Source: Roseiarcus sp963805295 (GTDB taxonomy: Bacteria; Pseudomonadota; Alphaproteobacteria; Rhizobiales; Beijerinckiaceae). Taken from it: 64,000 nt of DNA. Of the stretch, positions 45,459 through 54,151 are shown piece after piece. The notes below the pieces were generated by a model. It was not told where the DNA came from and made no database searches. It was given only the letters and a program-made list of their open reading frames with translations. Position 1 is the stretch's first letter; each line of letters begins with the position of its first letter. The position numbers were made by a program, and so were the translations under genes. The DNA is taken from contig CAWDTW010000066.1 in the NCBI GenBank assembly GCA_963805295.1, positions 1 through 64,000 of the forward strand, written 5' to 3'.

Positions 45459-47999
45459 ATGCGTACCACGACTTTCTCGGTTTTCGACTATTTGCCGACG
45501 TCGGTGCGAGAATTTCCGAAGCGCCGGGCGGCCGAGATCGTGGAACTCGCCGCGCTCGCCGGCGTCGCCGCTCTCAGCGTCGCCCTGCTGACCTGGTCGG
45601 TCGCCGATCCCAGTCTCAATCACGCGACCAACGCGCCAATCCACAACCTGTTGGGCGCGCCGGGCGCGATTGCCGCCGACATCGCCATGCAGATGCTCGG
45701 TCTCGCCTGCATCGCCGCACTCCCGCCGCCCGCCTATTGGGGCTGGCGTCTCTTGACCGAGCGGCGGCTCGAGCGGCCGCGCGTGAAGGTGGGCCTTTAT
45801 CTCGCCGGCGTGGCGGCGGCGGCGGCCCTCGCTTCGCTCCTTCCGGCGCCGGGGAGCTGGCCGCTGCCGACCGGCCTCGGCGGGGTCGTCGGCGACGCGC
45901 TCCTCGCCCTGCCGCGGCGTCTGGTCGCCGGCTCGACCTGGGGCATGGCCGCGACCGGCGCGGGGTTCGCCACGCTCGCGATCCTCACCCTCACCGCGGC
46001 CTCAGGCGTCGGCTTCGCCCACCGCGCGCATGCCGAGGACGCGCCGCAGAAGGCGGCCCAGAACGCCCGCGCCCAGGCCCGCTTCGACGACGAGGAGGCG
46101 GATGACGAGCCCGGCATCGGCATGGTGTCGATCGGCGCCGCCATCCACGCGCTTTTGACGGCCAAAGCCGCGCTGCGCCGGCTGATCCGCCGCCGTCCCA
46201 AATCCGCGGCCAAGGCCGCCGCCGGCATAGCGCGCGAGGCGGCGACGTTCGAGCCTCGTCCGCCGTGGTTCGGATTGCGCGCCGACGACGGCGGACTGAC
46301 CGAGCCGGCGGCCTACGCTCCGCGGGCGAAGACCACCGCGTCCGCGCCTGCCGCCTCGCCGGGCTCGGCACGCGTCGCCTCGCCTGCCGGCGCGCTCAAG
46401 CCCGGCGCCCGTGCAGCGGCGGACGCCCAGATGAAGTTCGCCTTCTCGCCGCGCGGCGAGTGGACGATGCCTCCGCTGGCCGTGCTCGCCGAACCAAAGA
46501 AGGCGTCGAGCAGGATTTCGACCGACGCGCTGGAGCAGAACGCGCGACTGCTCGAAGGGGTGCTCGACGATTTCGGCGTCAAGGGGGAGATCATGAACGT
46601 GCGGCCAGGCCCGGTCGTCACCCTTTATGAGCTCGAGCCCGCGCCCGGCATCAAGTCGTCACGCGTGATCGGCCTCGCCGACGACATCGCCCGCTCCATG
46701 TCGGCCGTCTCCGCCCGCGTCGCGGTGGTGCAGGGCCGCAACGCGATCGGCATCGAGCTGCCGAACCAGCGCCGCGAGCTCGTCTATCTGCGCGAGTTGC
46801 TGGCGAGCGAGGATTTCGAGAAGTCGAAGCACCGCCTCGCCATCGCGCTCGGCAAGACGATCGGCGGCGAGCCGGTGATCGTCGACCTCGCCCGGATGCC
46901 GCACCTCCTGGTCGCAGGCACCACCGGCTCGGGCAAGTCGGTTGCGATCAACACCATGATCCTGTCGCTCGTCTACCGCCTGAAGCCCGAGCAGTGCCGG
47001 CTCATCATGGTCGATCCGAAGATGCTGGAGCTCTCGGCCTATGACGGGATCCCGCATCTGCTGACCCCCGTCGTCACCGACCCGAAGAAGGCCGTCGTGG
47101 CGCTCAAATGGGCGGTGCGCGAGATGGAGGACCGCTACAAGAAGATGTCGAAGGTCGGCGTGCGCAACGTCGACGGTTTCAACGCGCGCGTCGCCGAAGC
47201 GCGCGCCAAGGGCGAGAGGCTCAGCCGCACCGTGCAGACCGGCTTCGACCGCGAGACGGGCGAGGCGATCTACGAGCACGAGGAGCTGGCGCTCGAGGAG
47301 TTGCCCACCATCGTCGTCGTCGTCGACGAAATGGCGGACCTGATGATGGTCGCCGGCAAGGATATCGAAGGGGCGATCCAGCGCCTGGCGCAAATGGCGC
47401 GCGCGGCCGGCATCCACCTCATCATGGCGACCCAGCGCCCCTCGGTCGACGTCATCACCGGCACGATCAAGGCGAACTTCCCGACCCGCATCTCCTTCCA
47501 GGTGACGAGCAAGATCGACAGCCGCACCATCCTCGGCGAGCAGGGGGCCGAACAGCTGCTCGGCCAGGGCGACATGCTCTATATGGCGGGCGGCGGGCGC
47601 ATCTCGCGCGTGCACGGCCCCTTTGTCTCGGACGACGAGGTCGAGAAGGTCGTGGCCCACCTCAAGAAGCAAGGCCAGCCCGAATATTTGCACGCCATCA
47701 CCGAGGAGGACGAGTCGGGCGAAGACGGCGACGGCCCCCTGCCCTCGCCCGGCTCGATGGACGCGGAGGAATCGGCCGACTATTACGACCGCGCGGTCAA
47801 CATCGTGCTGCGCGACCGGAAAGTCTCGACGAGCTACATCCAGCGCCGCCTCTCGGTCGGCTACAACAAGGCCGCCTCGCTGGTCGAGCGGATGGAGAAG
47901 GAGGGCGTGGTCGGCGCCCCGAACCACGCGGGAAAGCGCGAGATCCTCGTCGGCAACGGCGTCGACCGCGGGGCGTTCGAGGATCTCGGCGAGGACTGA
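45459..47999 (+). CDS. ftsK: DNA translocase FtsK
   Basis: An 846-residue divisome-associated translocase that pumps chromosome termini and activates XerCD at dif. The N-terminal membrane domain (about 25-190) has four predicted helices (ALAGVAALSVALLTWSVADP, IAMQMLGLACIAALPPPAYW). A low-complexity Pro/Ala linker spans about 200-335. The motor domain has Walker A VAGTTGSGKSVAINTM (about 484-499), Walker B IVVVVDEMADLMMV, and HLIMATQRPSVDVITG. The C-terminal gamma winged helix is YDRAVNIVLRDRKVSTSYIQ, RRLSVGYNKAASLVERME. Length is typical of alphaproteobacterial FtsK. The start is ATG 45459. This appears to be a core gene at the edge of the accessory block. Confidence 0.97.
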   Translation: MRTTTFSVFDYLPTSVREFPKRRAAEIVELAALAGVAALSVALLTWSVADPSLNHATNAPIHNLLGAPGAIAADIAMQMLGLACIAALPPPAYWGWRLLTERRLERPRVKVGLYLAGVAAAAALASLLPAPGSWPLPTGLGGVVGDALLALPRRLVAGSTWGMAATGAGFATLAILTLTAASGVGFAHRAHAEDAPQKAAQNARAQARFDDEEADDEPGIGMVSIGAAIHALLTAKAALRRLIRRRPKSAAKAAAGIAREAATFEPRPPWFGLRADDGGLTEPAAYAPRAKTTASAPAASPGSARVASPAGALKPGARAAADAQMKFAFSPRGEWTMPPLAVLAEPKKASSRISTDALEQNARLLEGVLDDFGVKGEIMNVRPGPVVTLYELEPAPGIKSSRVIGLADDIARSMSAVSARVAVVQGRNAIGIELPNQRRELVYLRELLASEDFEKSKHRLAIALGKTIGGEPVIVDLARMPHLLVAGTTGSGKSVAINTMILSLVYRLKPEQCRLIMVDPKMLELSAYDGIPHLLTPVVTDPKKAVVALKWAVREMEDRYKKMSKVGVRNVDGFNARVAEARAKGERLSRTVQTGFDRETGEAIYEHEELALEELPTIVVVVDEMADLMMVAGKDIEGAIQRLAQMARAAGIHLIMATQRPSVDVITGTIKANFPTRISFQVTSKIDSRTILGEQGAEQLLGQGDMLYMAGGGRISRVHGPFVSDDEVEKVVAHLKKQGQPEYLHAITEEDESGEDGDGPLPSPGSMDAEESADYYDRAVNIVLRDRKVSTSYIQRRLSVGYNKAASLVERMEKEGVVGAPNHAGKREILVGNGVDRGAFEDLGED

Positions 48000-49015
48000 A
48001 CGCGCCGGCTTTATCGCGGCCTAGCGCCGCTTTAGCGGCGGGCCCCTTGTTTTTCAGAGGCTTGCGACCCCGTTTAGCGTCGCCCTGCAAATGGGGCCGT
48101 TCCCGGCGGACCGCAGGTCCGGGCGGGAATCCCCAAGCTCCGACTCCGCCTCGCAACCGTCGCGACCGGCGGCGCCCGCCGCACGATTGCCCATCCTTCG
48201 AAACCCTTCGCTTGCGGCGAGGCGCCCTGCGGATGACAGGCGCGACGCGCGTGGTCGGCGGGGAGCCATGCGCCAGGCATTCGCCAAAGAATTCTTTGTG
48301 CGCCCCCCTTTCCCTCGACAAACACCGCGCGCAAATTGCCGTGCACCCTCGCGCGCGCCGGAATGAAGCCGTTCGCGGTCGCACGCGCGTCGCCGACTTC
48401 GATCGCGTTGACAATCAAGATAGTAGCATGACTTTCATGTTTCCAAAAGAGAATGTTGGCGCCGTGCGATGGATGCCCCACGATATGAAACTGTGCAACG
48501 CCGCCTCGGCGGATTGCGCTTTCGCCTGAGCAAGACCTGTCACGCCCGGACGAGAGGACGGTCTGGACCCGCCGTCCCACGGCGGTCGAGGAATTCAGCG
48601 CGCATTGCTTGGTCCGATTTGTTGACGGACGCCCAATTCATCGCGCCGCCACGGGGGAAGCGGTCGCTCGACTTGTAGCGAAAAAGTGGCGGGACGCTCC
48701 ATGGACGGCGGCGGGTCATGCCGCCGCCGGATGCCGCGATCAACTTCGGTGGAAAGCTGTTCGCCGGCCCCCTCGACGATGCACTCATCGGCGCCTGATC
48801 TGGGCATTCGCATTCGGGAGCGCGCACGGATCGAACGACGGCGAGTCGCGGCAATCGTCGACTTTCTTCGCCTCACGGCTTAACGTCTCACGGCCTGGGA
48901 TTTACGTTAAGGCGCCGATCAAAGGTCCAGACCAAATTCGACAGTCGTTCGAGCGGTCGATCGGCGAAGCCGGGGTTTGCGGCCGCCCGGCGTTCTAGGA
49001 TTGGGAGCAGGGCGA
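48000..49015. other. Intergenic region without supported gene
   Basis: About 1 kb between ftsK and the YcaO gene. Open frames here lack start signals, ribosome binding sites and domains. No clear terminator was seen after ftsK, although GCGGCCTAGCGCCGC (48016-48030) forms a small hairpin. Confidence 0.4.
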
Positions 49016-49027
49016 TTGCGGGGGCAG

Positions 49028-50263
49028 GTGCGTGGATTTGGCGACGTCGGCCAGGGTTCCAAGACTTACCGCGTAGGCACTGACCGCGTCCTGGCGCCGC
49101 AGGATACGGTTGCCCGGGTCATGTCGTTGGCGGCCACATTCGGCATCACCCGCATCGCCAACCTCACCGGCCTCGATCGGACCGGCATCCCGGTCGTCAT
49201 GGTGTGCCGCCCGAACGCCCGGTCGACCGCCGTATTCCACGGCAAGGGGATCGACCTGGCGTCGGCCAAGGCCTCGGGCGTCATGGAGGCGATCGAGACC
49301 TGGCACGCCGAACACGTTCGACTGCCGCTTCGGTTCGCGAGCTTCGCCGAATTGAGCAAGGACGTGAAAACCGCCGAGGTCGATCTCTTGCCGCGCATCC
49401 CCGACAGCCGTTTTGACGCTGATGCGCCTATGCTGTGGGTGGAGGGGCGAAACTTGGCGGACGGCGACGCCGTTTGGGCGCCGTTCGAGTTGGTCCACGC
49501 CCAATCGACCGTCTGCGGGCCGCCGGTGAGCGGCTGCTTCGCCGGCAGCACGAACGGTCTCGCGTCCGGCAACCACATTCTGGAGGCGACGAGCCACGCG
49601 TTGTGCGAGCTGATCGAGCGTGACGCGACAGCTCTTTGGCGCCAAAGCCCAGCGACCGAGCAGGACCGAAGGCGTCTCGCTCTCGCAACGGTCGACGATG
49701 CGGAATGCCTTGCGGTGCTGGAGCTTTTCGAGAGGGCGCAAATCGACGTGGCTGTCTGGGACGTCACGACCGACGTCGGCGTGCCGGCGTTCCAATGCTT
49801 CGCGCTGGATCGGACAGGCGAGATCGGCCACGTCGGCGTCGGCGCCGGATGCCATCCGACTCGGAAGATCGCGTTGCTCCGCGCGACGACCGAGGCGGCC
49901 CAGGTCCGCACCACCTATATCGTGGGCTCGCGCGAGGATATCGCACACGCCGACTATCATTTGGCGACGCTTGCCGCGAAGAACGCGCGGGCGCGAGCGA
50001 TGATGCGGCCTGTCGGCCGGCCGCGCGACTTCGCGTCGGTCGGAAGCTTCGACTTCGAAACATTCGAAGCGGAGGTCGCCTGGCTTGTCGACCGCCTGGG
50101 CTCGGCGGGCATTCGACAAATCATCGCGGTCGATCTGACGCGGAGCGAGTTCGGCGTTCCGGTCGTGCGCGTCGTTGCGCCCGGCCTCGAGGGCTTCGAT
50201 CACTTCCCCGAGATCTACACGCCGGGCGTGCGCGCGCGGGCCATGCAAGAGCGGCGCGCATGA
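49028..50263 (+). CDS. YcaO-domain ATP-dependent peptide-modifying enzyme
   Basis: About 411 residues from the GTG at 49028 (an alternative TTG at 49016 follows GGGAGCAGGG). YcaO signatures: GITRIANLTGLDRTGIPVVM, then KGIDLASAKASGVMEAIETW with the ATP/Mg glutamate, TSHALCELIERDATALW (E-x-x-E-R), and GAGCHPTRKIALLRATTEAA. YcaO enzymes activate backbone amides with ATP, making azolines from Cys/Ser/Thr, thioamides or amidines. The TfuA partner directly downstream (overlap ATGA) points to thioamidation as in trifolitoxin, McrA thioglycine and thioamide RiPPs. No F-protein or azoline dehydrogenase lies nearby, which argues against azole formation. The C-terminus ends AMQERRA. Confidence 0.93.
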   Translation: MRGFGDVGQGSKTYRVGTDRVLAPQDTVARVMSLAATFGITRIANLTGLDRTGIPVVMVCRPNARSTAVFHGKGIDLASAKASGVMEAIETWHAEHVRLPLRFASFAELSKDVKTAEVDLLPRIPDSRFDADAPMLWVEGRNLADGDAVWAPFELVHAQSTVCGPPVSGCFAGSTNGLASGNHILEATSHALCELIERDATALWRQSPATEQDRRRLALATVDDAECLAVLELFERAQIDVAVWDVTTDVGVPAFQCFALDRTGEIGHVGVGAGCHPTRKIALLRATTEAAQVRTTYIVGSREDIAHADYHLATLAAKNARARAMMRPVGRPRDFASVGSFDFETFEAEVAWLVDRLGSAGIRQIIAVDLTRSEFGVPVVRVVAPGLEGFDHFPEIYTPGVRARAMQERRA

Positions 50264-51264
50264 CGATCGTCGTCTTCGTGGGCCCGACGCTGCCGGCCGA
50301 GGACATCGCCGCGAGCGGGGAGGTCGTTTGCCTGCCGCCAGTCGTCCAGGGCGACGTTTATCGCGCCGCGCAACTTCGACCGCGGGCGATCGGAATCATC
50401 GACGGATTTTTCTCCGGCGCCCCGTCGGTCTGGCACAAGGAGATTTTGTGGGCGATTTCGCAAGGCATTCCCGTCTTCGGCAGCGCGAGCATGGGCGCCC
50501 TGCGCGCCGCGGAATTGCACGCCTTCGGTATGCGCGGCGTCGGCCGCATTTTCGAGGCGTTCCGCGACGGCGAGCTCGAAGACGACGATGAAGTGGCCGT
50601 CGTCCATGGTCCTGCCGAACTCGGCCACCTCCAGGCCTCCGAGGCGATGGTCAATATTCGCGCGACGTTGGCGCGCGCCGAGGCCGAGGGGGTTCTCCGT
50701 GCGAGTTCGCGCCGCGGGCTGGAAGCCTTCGCAAAGTCGATGTTCTTTTCGCAGCGCGGTTGGGAGGCGTTGCTAAGGGGCGCCGCGACGCAGGGCGTCG
50801 CCGAATCGGAACGGGGGGCGTTGAGCGAATGGTTGCCTGGCGGACGCGTCGATCAGAAGCGCGCGGATGCGCTGGAGATGTTGGCGGCGATGCGGGAGAC
50901 GCCCGACCAACCCAACGAGATGCGACCGAAGTTCAATTTTGAATGGACGCATTTCTGGGACGATTTTGTCCGTCGATTCGACGCCGGCCACGAGAATCCC
51001 GGCTCTTCCCCGCAACAGCGCGTCGTCGAGGAGCTGAGGCTCGAGGGTCCCGAGGCCTACGCGCGCGCCGAGGCCATGGCCCTGTTGCGCAGGGTCGCCG
51101 TAAGCGGCGCCGGGCCGATGGGTCCCTCGCCTGCGCGCGAGAGCTTGCAGGCGACCCTGACGGACATCCGCGCCGGGCTCGGCCTGTTCGCGCGGGCCGA
51201 CCTCGATCGCTGGATGGCCCGCAACGATCTCGACTGCGGCATCGATGGAACGGTTGGTCGTTGA
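50260..51264 (+). CDS. tfuA: TfuA-like protein, YcaO partner
   Basis: A 334-residue protein starting MTIVVFVGPTLPAEDIAASG at the ATG overlapping the YcaO stop. The TfuA core is GDVYRAAQLRPRAIGIIDGF, FSGAPSVWHKEILWAISQGI, PVFGSASMGALRAAELHAFG, MRGVGRIFEAFRDGELEDDD EVAVVHGP, all typical of TfuA. The region after about residue 200 (RPKFNFEWTHFWDDFVRRFD) is a helical extension. TfuA proteins are required with YcaO for glycine thioamidation in McrA and for thioamide RiPPs, probably through sulphide delivery. No ThiS/ThiF-like sulphur carrier is in this locus, so sulphur would have to come from elsewhere in the cell. Confidence 0.93.
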   Translation: MTIVVFVGPTLPAEDIAASGEVVCLPPVVQGDVYRAAQLRPRAIGIIDGFFSGAPSVWHKEILWAISQGIPVFGSASMGALRAAELHAFGMRGVGRIFEAFRDGELEDDDEVAVVHGPAELGHLQASEAMVNIRATLARAEAEGVLRASSRRGLEAFAKSMFFSQRGWEALLRGAATQGVAESERGALSEWLPGGRVDQKRADALEMLAAMRETPDQPNEMRPKFNFEWTHFWDDFVRRFDAGHENPGSSPQQRVVEELRLEGPEAYARAEAMALLRRVAVSGAGPMGPSPARESLQATLTDIRAGLGLFARADLDRWMARNDLDCGIDGTVGR

Positions 51265-51610
51265 GGAAACCAGACTCGAAATCTTCCGCGATCGGTCGAG
51301 AGCCGCGCTCGAGCTCCATCTCTTCGATGAGCTGCGGTTGAGCGGCGCTTATGAGCGGCTCGCCGAACGGGCGCGCAGGAAAAGCGACGTGCTCGCTGCT
51401 TCTTCTGCCGGAGTCGGCGGGGCGCCATCGGGTGCGCGGATCGTTGCGCTGCGGCTGTGGTATTTCGAGCATCGTCTCCGGCGGCCGCTGCCCGACGACG
51501 TGGAGGATTTCGCGCGTCGGCTCGGGTTTGCCGATGCCGCGGACTTCGACGCGGCGCTGCTTCGCGAGCGGCTGTATCTCGATGCGGAGCGGGGCGATCA
51601 AAGCGCTTGA
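51245..51610 (+). CDS. Small protein of the YcaO-TfuA locus
   Basis: A 121-residue protein starting MERLVVEETRLEIFRDRSRA; its ATG lies 20 bases inside the end of tfuA, so it is translationally coupled. It is helical, rich in Arg, Glu and Leu: ALELHLFDELRLSGAYERLA and EHRLRRPLPDDVEDFARRLG, then DAADFDAALLRERLYLDAE. The second half resembles SurA-N/chaperone-type helical domains loosely, but I do not claim a family. Overlap with tfuA suggests a role in the same modification: precursor recognition, chaperoning or complex assembly. Confidence 0.6.
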   Translation: MERLVVEETRLEIFRDRSRAALELHLFDELRLSGAYERLAERARRKSDVLAASSAGVGGAPSGARIVALRLWYFEHRLRRPLPDDVEDFARRLGFADAADFDAALLRERLYLDAERGDQSA

Positions 51611-51617
51611 CGAAAGC

Positions 51618-51660
51618 GGAAATTTGTTATTTGCTAACCATATTGTTTGCTAAATATATT
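51618..51660 (+). promoter_or_regulatory. AT-rich promoter-like region
   Basis: An abrupt AT-rich stretch in GC-rich DNA, with TTTGCTAA present twice (ATTTGCTAACC and GTTTGCTAAAT) and TAAATATATT as a possible -10. It lies about 20-60 bases before the HEXXH gene and could give a separate transcript for the HEXXH and precursor genes. Confidence 0.45.
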
Positions 51661-51675
51661 TGCGGGGCGGCGAAG

Positions 51676-53016
51676 ATGAGCTGCTGCGGGGGAGGCGTCA
51701 GGTTCCGGCTTTACCCAAAGCCGCCGTACGTCCATCCGGAATGGCCTCCGGAGACGGTGTGCGTTTCCGATCCTCCAGGCGCTGTCGGACCGGGCCCGTC
51801 CGATGAACGGATGCATCTCGTCAACCCGATCGGCAAGCGTTTTGCCTACGGCGTGAATCCTGGCCCCTTGGGCACACCCCATCTTGATCTGCCGCCTTGG
51901 AAAGGGGCGGTGTTCCGGCCCGTCCATCCGGACGCCGAAGGCCATTTCGATGCCATCCCGGAGGGGACGCCGGAATTCGCCGAAGCGCATGTGTTCGGCA
52001 CCGTGCGTTTTGTGCTGGACATTTGGGAGCGTTATTTCGGCCGGCGGATCGATTGGCATTTCGCGCCCGACTACCCGCGGCTCGAAATCGTCATCTTGCC
52101 GGGCCTCGACAACGCCTATGCCGGCTACGGCTTCATGGAAGTGGGCGCGCACCGGTTCCCGGACGGAAGACGTGCGTCCTTCGCGCTCAATTTCGACGTC
52201 ATCGCGCACGAACTCGGCCATCTCATCCTCTATTCGACGATCGGCGTCCCGACCCCGACGACCCAGCAAGGCGAGTATTTCGGTTTTCAGGAATCTGGGG
52301 CCGACACGACGGCGCTGATCGCCGGGCTGCACTTCGAATCCCTGCTCATGCACCTTCTCCGGGAGACGAGCGGCAATCTCTACACGTTCAACGAGCTCGA
52401 CCGGTTCGCCGAGCTTTCGCCCAACGAGCAGATTCGGCTGGCCAGCAACGACGTGAGGCTCTCGGAGTTTTCGGCGGGTTGGGCGGACGAGCACGCGCTG
52501 TCGCAGCCGCTGACCGGCGCGATCTTCGACATAACCGTCGATATTTTTCAGGAAATCCTGGTCGAGCGCGGGCTGATCCCGCGCGATGTCGCGGAAGCGA
52601 CGCGGCGGGTCCGCAGCCACCCCGAAACCGCCTCGGTGGTTCAGCCGATTTTCGCCGCCGCCTTCGCCGCTCAGTACGACGGGTTCCGCGCCGCCCTGGT
52701 CGAAGCCCGCGACTTCATGGGTTTTGCGTTGGCGGAGACGTGGAACCGGCTGTCCGCCGATTATTTCACTTACGAGCAAGTTGCCGAGGCCTTTGTCGAG
52801 ACGGACGATCTCATGAGCGGCGGGCGCTATCGCCGCGCGATCGTCGAGAGCTTCGACTGGCGTGAGATCGGCCGGGTCAGTGTCGGCCCGCGGCTCGCGC
52901 CGCCGGATGCGCGCAGCCACACGCACTCCGCCCGCACGATCACGCCGGACGTGGCCGAATGGCTGCCGAGAATGAGTTACCGCGAACGGGCGATCGCGGC
53001 TGGGATTGCTGGTTGA
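51676..53016 (+). CDS. HEXXH metallopeptidase-like protein with Cys-Cys N-terminus
   Basis: A 446-residue protein starting MSCCGGGVRFRLYPKPPYVH (the start follows GGGGCGGCGAAG). The zinc-peptidase motif is DVIAHELGHLILYSTIG with His178, Glu179 and His182, and the third ligand Glu206 in FQESGAD, a gluzincin-like HEXXH-x(23)-E arrangement. C-terminal to this are helices (NEQIRLASNDVRLSEFSAGW, FDITVDIFQEILVERGLI). There is no signal peptide; the two Cys at positions 3-4 are unusual. It sits between the modifying genes and the repeat-core precursor, so leader cleavage or core release is a natural guess. I cannot name the family from sequence alone. Confidence 0.75.
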   Translation: MSCCGGGVRFRLYPKPPYVHPEWPPETVCVSDPPGAVGPGPSDERMHLVNPIGKRFAYGVNPGPLGTPHLDLPPWKGAVFRPVHPDAEGHFDAIPEGTPEFAEAHVFGTVRFVLDIWERYFGRRIDWHFAPDYPRLEIVILPGLDNAYAGYGFMEVGAHRFPDGRRASFALNFDVIAHELGHLILYSTIGVPTPTTQQGEYFGFQESGADTTALIAGLHFESLLMHLLRETSGNLYTFNELDRFAELSPNEQIRLASNDVRLSEFSAGWADEHALSQPLTGAIFDITVDIFQEILVERGLIPRDVAEATRRVRSHPETASVVQPIFAAAFAAQYDGFRAALVEARDFMGFALAETWNRLSADYFTYEQVAEAFVETDDLMSGGRYRRAIVESFDWREIGRVSVGPRLAPPDARSHTHSARTITPDVAEWLPRMSYRERAIAAGIAG

Positions 53017-53046
53017 TTCGCTCGAAGGAATTTACAGGAGGGCGTG

Positions 53047-53592
53047 ATGCCTGAGACATTACTGACGCCATCGAGTATCAAGCTTTATGGCCGTGTCGTT
53101 TCTAGTATTGTATTCAATAACGATACGACCGCTGGACCTGGAAATAACAATTTCTTGCAGCAGCAGCTCGCTACGGGAAACCCGCGTTTTGCTAGAATAT
53201 ATGCGTTCAGCTACCAGGGTTCGGTTTATACATTACCAGTTCCCTCGATGTTCCTCGTTCACGGAGGCGGAACAAAAGTCGACGGCACGGCCCGGACTGA
53301 CATAGATGAGTCCGGGGTTGCGGCTAGGGAATGGGAATTCTCCAAGTCAGATAGCGACAAAGACCTAGTTTATTGGGAATATGAAAAGGGCGACTTCTCG
53401 ATTCGATTCGACACAGAGGCGGGACCGTTCGAGCAGATTCTGCTGCTTGCGTCACTTCGCTCCGGCGCCGATCGGTCCGATCGCAGCGGCGCCGGCCTCG
53501 AAGTGCGCAGCGGCGCCGGCGTCAGTGGCGCGGGCGTGAGCGGCGCAGGCGTCAGTGGGGCGGGAGTCAGCGGCGCCGGCGTTCGACGCTGA
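53047..53592 (+). CDS. Candidate RiPP precursor with SGAGV-repeat core
   Basis: A 181-residue protein; MPETLLTPSSIKLYGRVVSS starts at the ATG after CAGGAGGGCGTG, the best Shine-Dalgarno in the cluster. Residues 1-137 form a folded, beta-rich leader-like domain with Asn/Gly/Gln loops (NNDTTAGPGNNNFLQQQLAT, RIYAFSYQGSVYTLPVPSMF, and YWEYEKGDFSIRFDT). The C-terminal 44 residues are low complexity: RSGAD, RSD, RSGAG, LEV, then R followed by five SGAGV repeats and a final RR. No Cys is present in the protein. The pattern resembles repetitive RiPP cores, with Gly or Ser as YcaO targets. It is the last gene of the locus; the next gene is on the opposite strand. Confidence 0.75.
   Translation: MPETLLTPSSIKLYGRVVSSIVFNNDTTAGPGNNNFLQQQLATGNPRFARIYAFSYQGSVYTLPVPSMFLVHGGGTKVDGTARTDIDESGVAAREWEFSKSDSDKDLVYWEYEKGDFSIRFDTEAGPFEQILLLASLRSGADRSDRSGAGLEVRSGAGVSGAGVSGAGVSGAGVSGAGVRR
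53455..53589 (+). repeat. SGAGV-coding repeat (core region)
   Basis: Nine repeat-like units span residues 137-181, of which five are perfect SGAGV at the peptide level. Codons vary between units (AGC/AGT, GGC/GGG/GGA, GCG/GCA/GCC, GTC/GTG/GTT). Synonymous diversity with constant peptide indicates selection on the amino-acid sequence rather than fresh slippage. Confidence 0.85.
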
Positions 53593-53635
53593 ACCGGCGG
53601 CGGTCGCACATCCGAATATCCGGGCGACCGGGCAA

Positions 53636-54151
53636 TCAATCCCGGCCGTCCGGCGCGGAAGGTTCTCGCGCGATCTCGCGTTTCGACTGGCGCGGCAACC
53701 GCCAGATCATGTGCGTTTTGTCCAAGTCCTCCCCGGTCGGCCGAAACCCCAGCCGGAGATAAAGCGCCTTGGCGGGATTGCCGTGGATGACGTCGAGCGT
53801 CACCGGCTTGCCGAGGCGCACCCCGCGTTCGTGGAGATCTTCGATCAGCCGCGTGCCGATCCCGCGGCCACGGACGCGGGCGATCAGATGCAACTGGCGC
53901 AAGTGCAGCCGGCCGACGAATTCCTCGATCTGAATCCAGCCGACATCCGCTCCTCCGGCGCAAATGATTCGCGCCTTTTCCCGTTTGTAGGCGCGCTTGA
54001 ACCGCGAGACGACCCGCCGTTCGTCCCACCGTCCGATCTTTTTCAGATGCCCCTCGGAGCCGTCGAGAAAGAGGGCGAGCGCAAAAGGATAATCGTCCAA
54101 TTTCGCCGGCCGTAACGAGAATTTGGGCTGTGCCCGGGCCTCGTTCGTCAT
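53636..54151 (-). CDS. GNAT-family N-acetyltransferase
   Basis: A 171-residue protein. MTNEARAQPKFSLRPAKLDD starts after GGAGGGGCC. The acetyl-CoA loop is LIARVRGRGIGTRLIEDLHE (R/Q-x-x-G-x-G/A), followed by LDVIHGNPAKALYLRLGFRP, the usual C-terminal strand and alpha-4. It would acetylate a small molecule or protein amine. It converges with the RiPP locus (44 bases between stops) and is divergent from the cyclase. It may be an unrelated neighbour. Confidence 0.9.
   Translation of the reverse strand: MTNEARAQPKFSLRPAKLDDYPFALALFLDGSEGHLKKIGRWDERRVVSRFKRAYKREKARIICAGGADVGWIQIEEFVGRLHLRQLHLIARVRGRGIGTRLIEDLHERGVRLGKPVTLDVIHGNPAKALYLRLGFRPTGEDLDKTHMIWRLPRQSKREIAREPSAPDGRD

Noticed and set aside
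46659..47927. Long open frame on the strand opposite ftsK (about 420 codons)
   Set aside because: It is a high-GC shadow of the real ftsK frame. It has Asp/His/Arg-biased composition, no domain and no ribosome site.
48000..49015. Possible gene between ftsK and the YcaO gene
   Set aside because: Open frames of 60-200 codons exist on both strands, but none has a domain, a ribosome site or normal codon bias.
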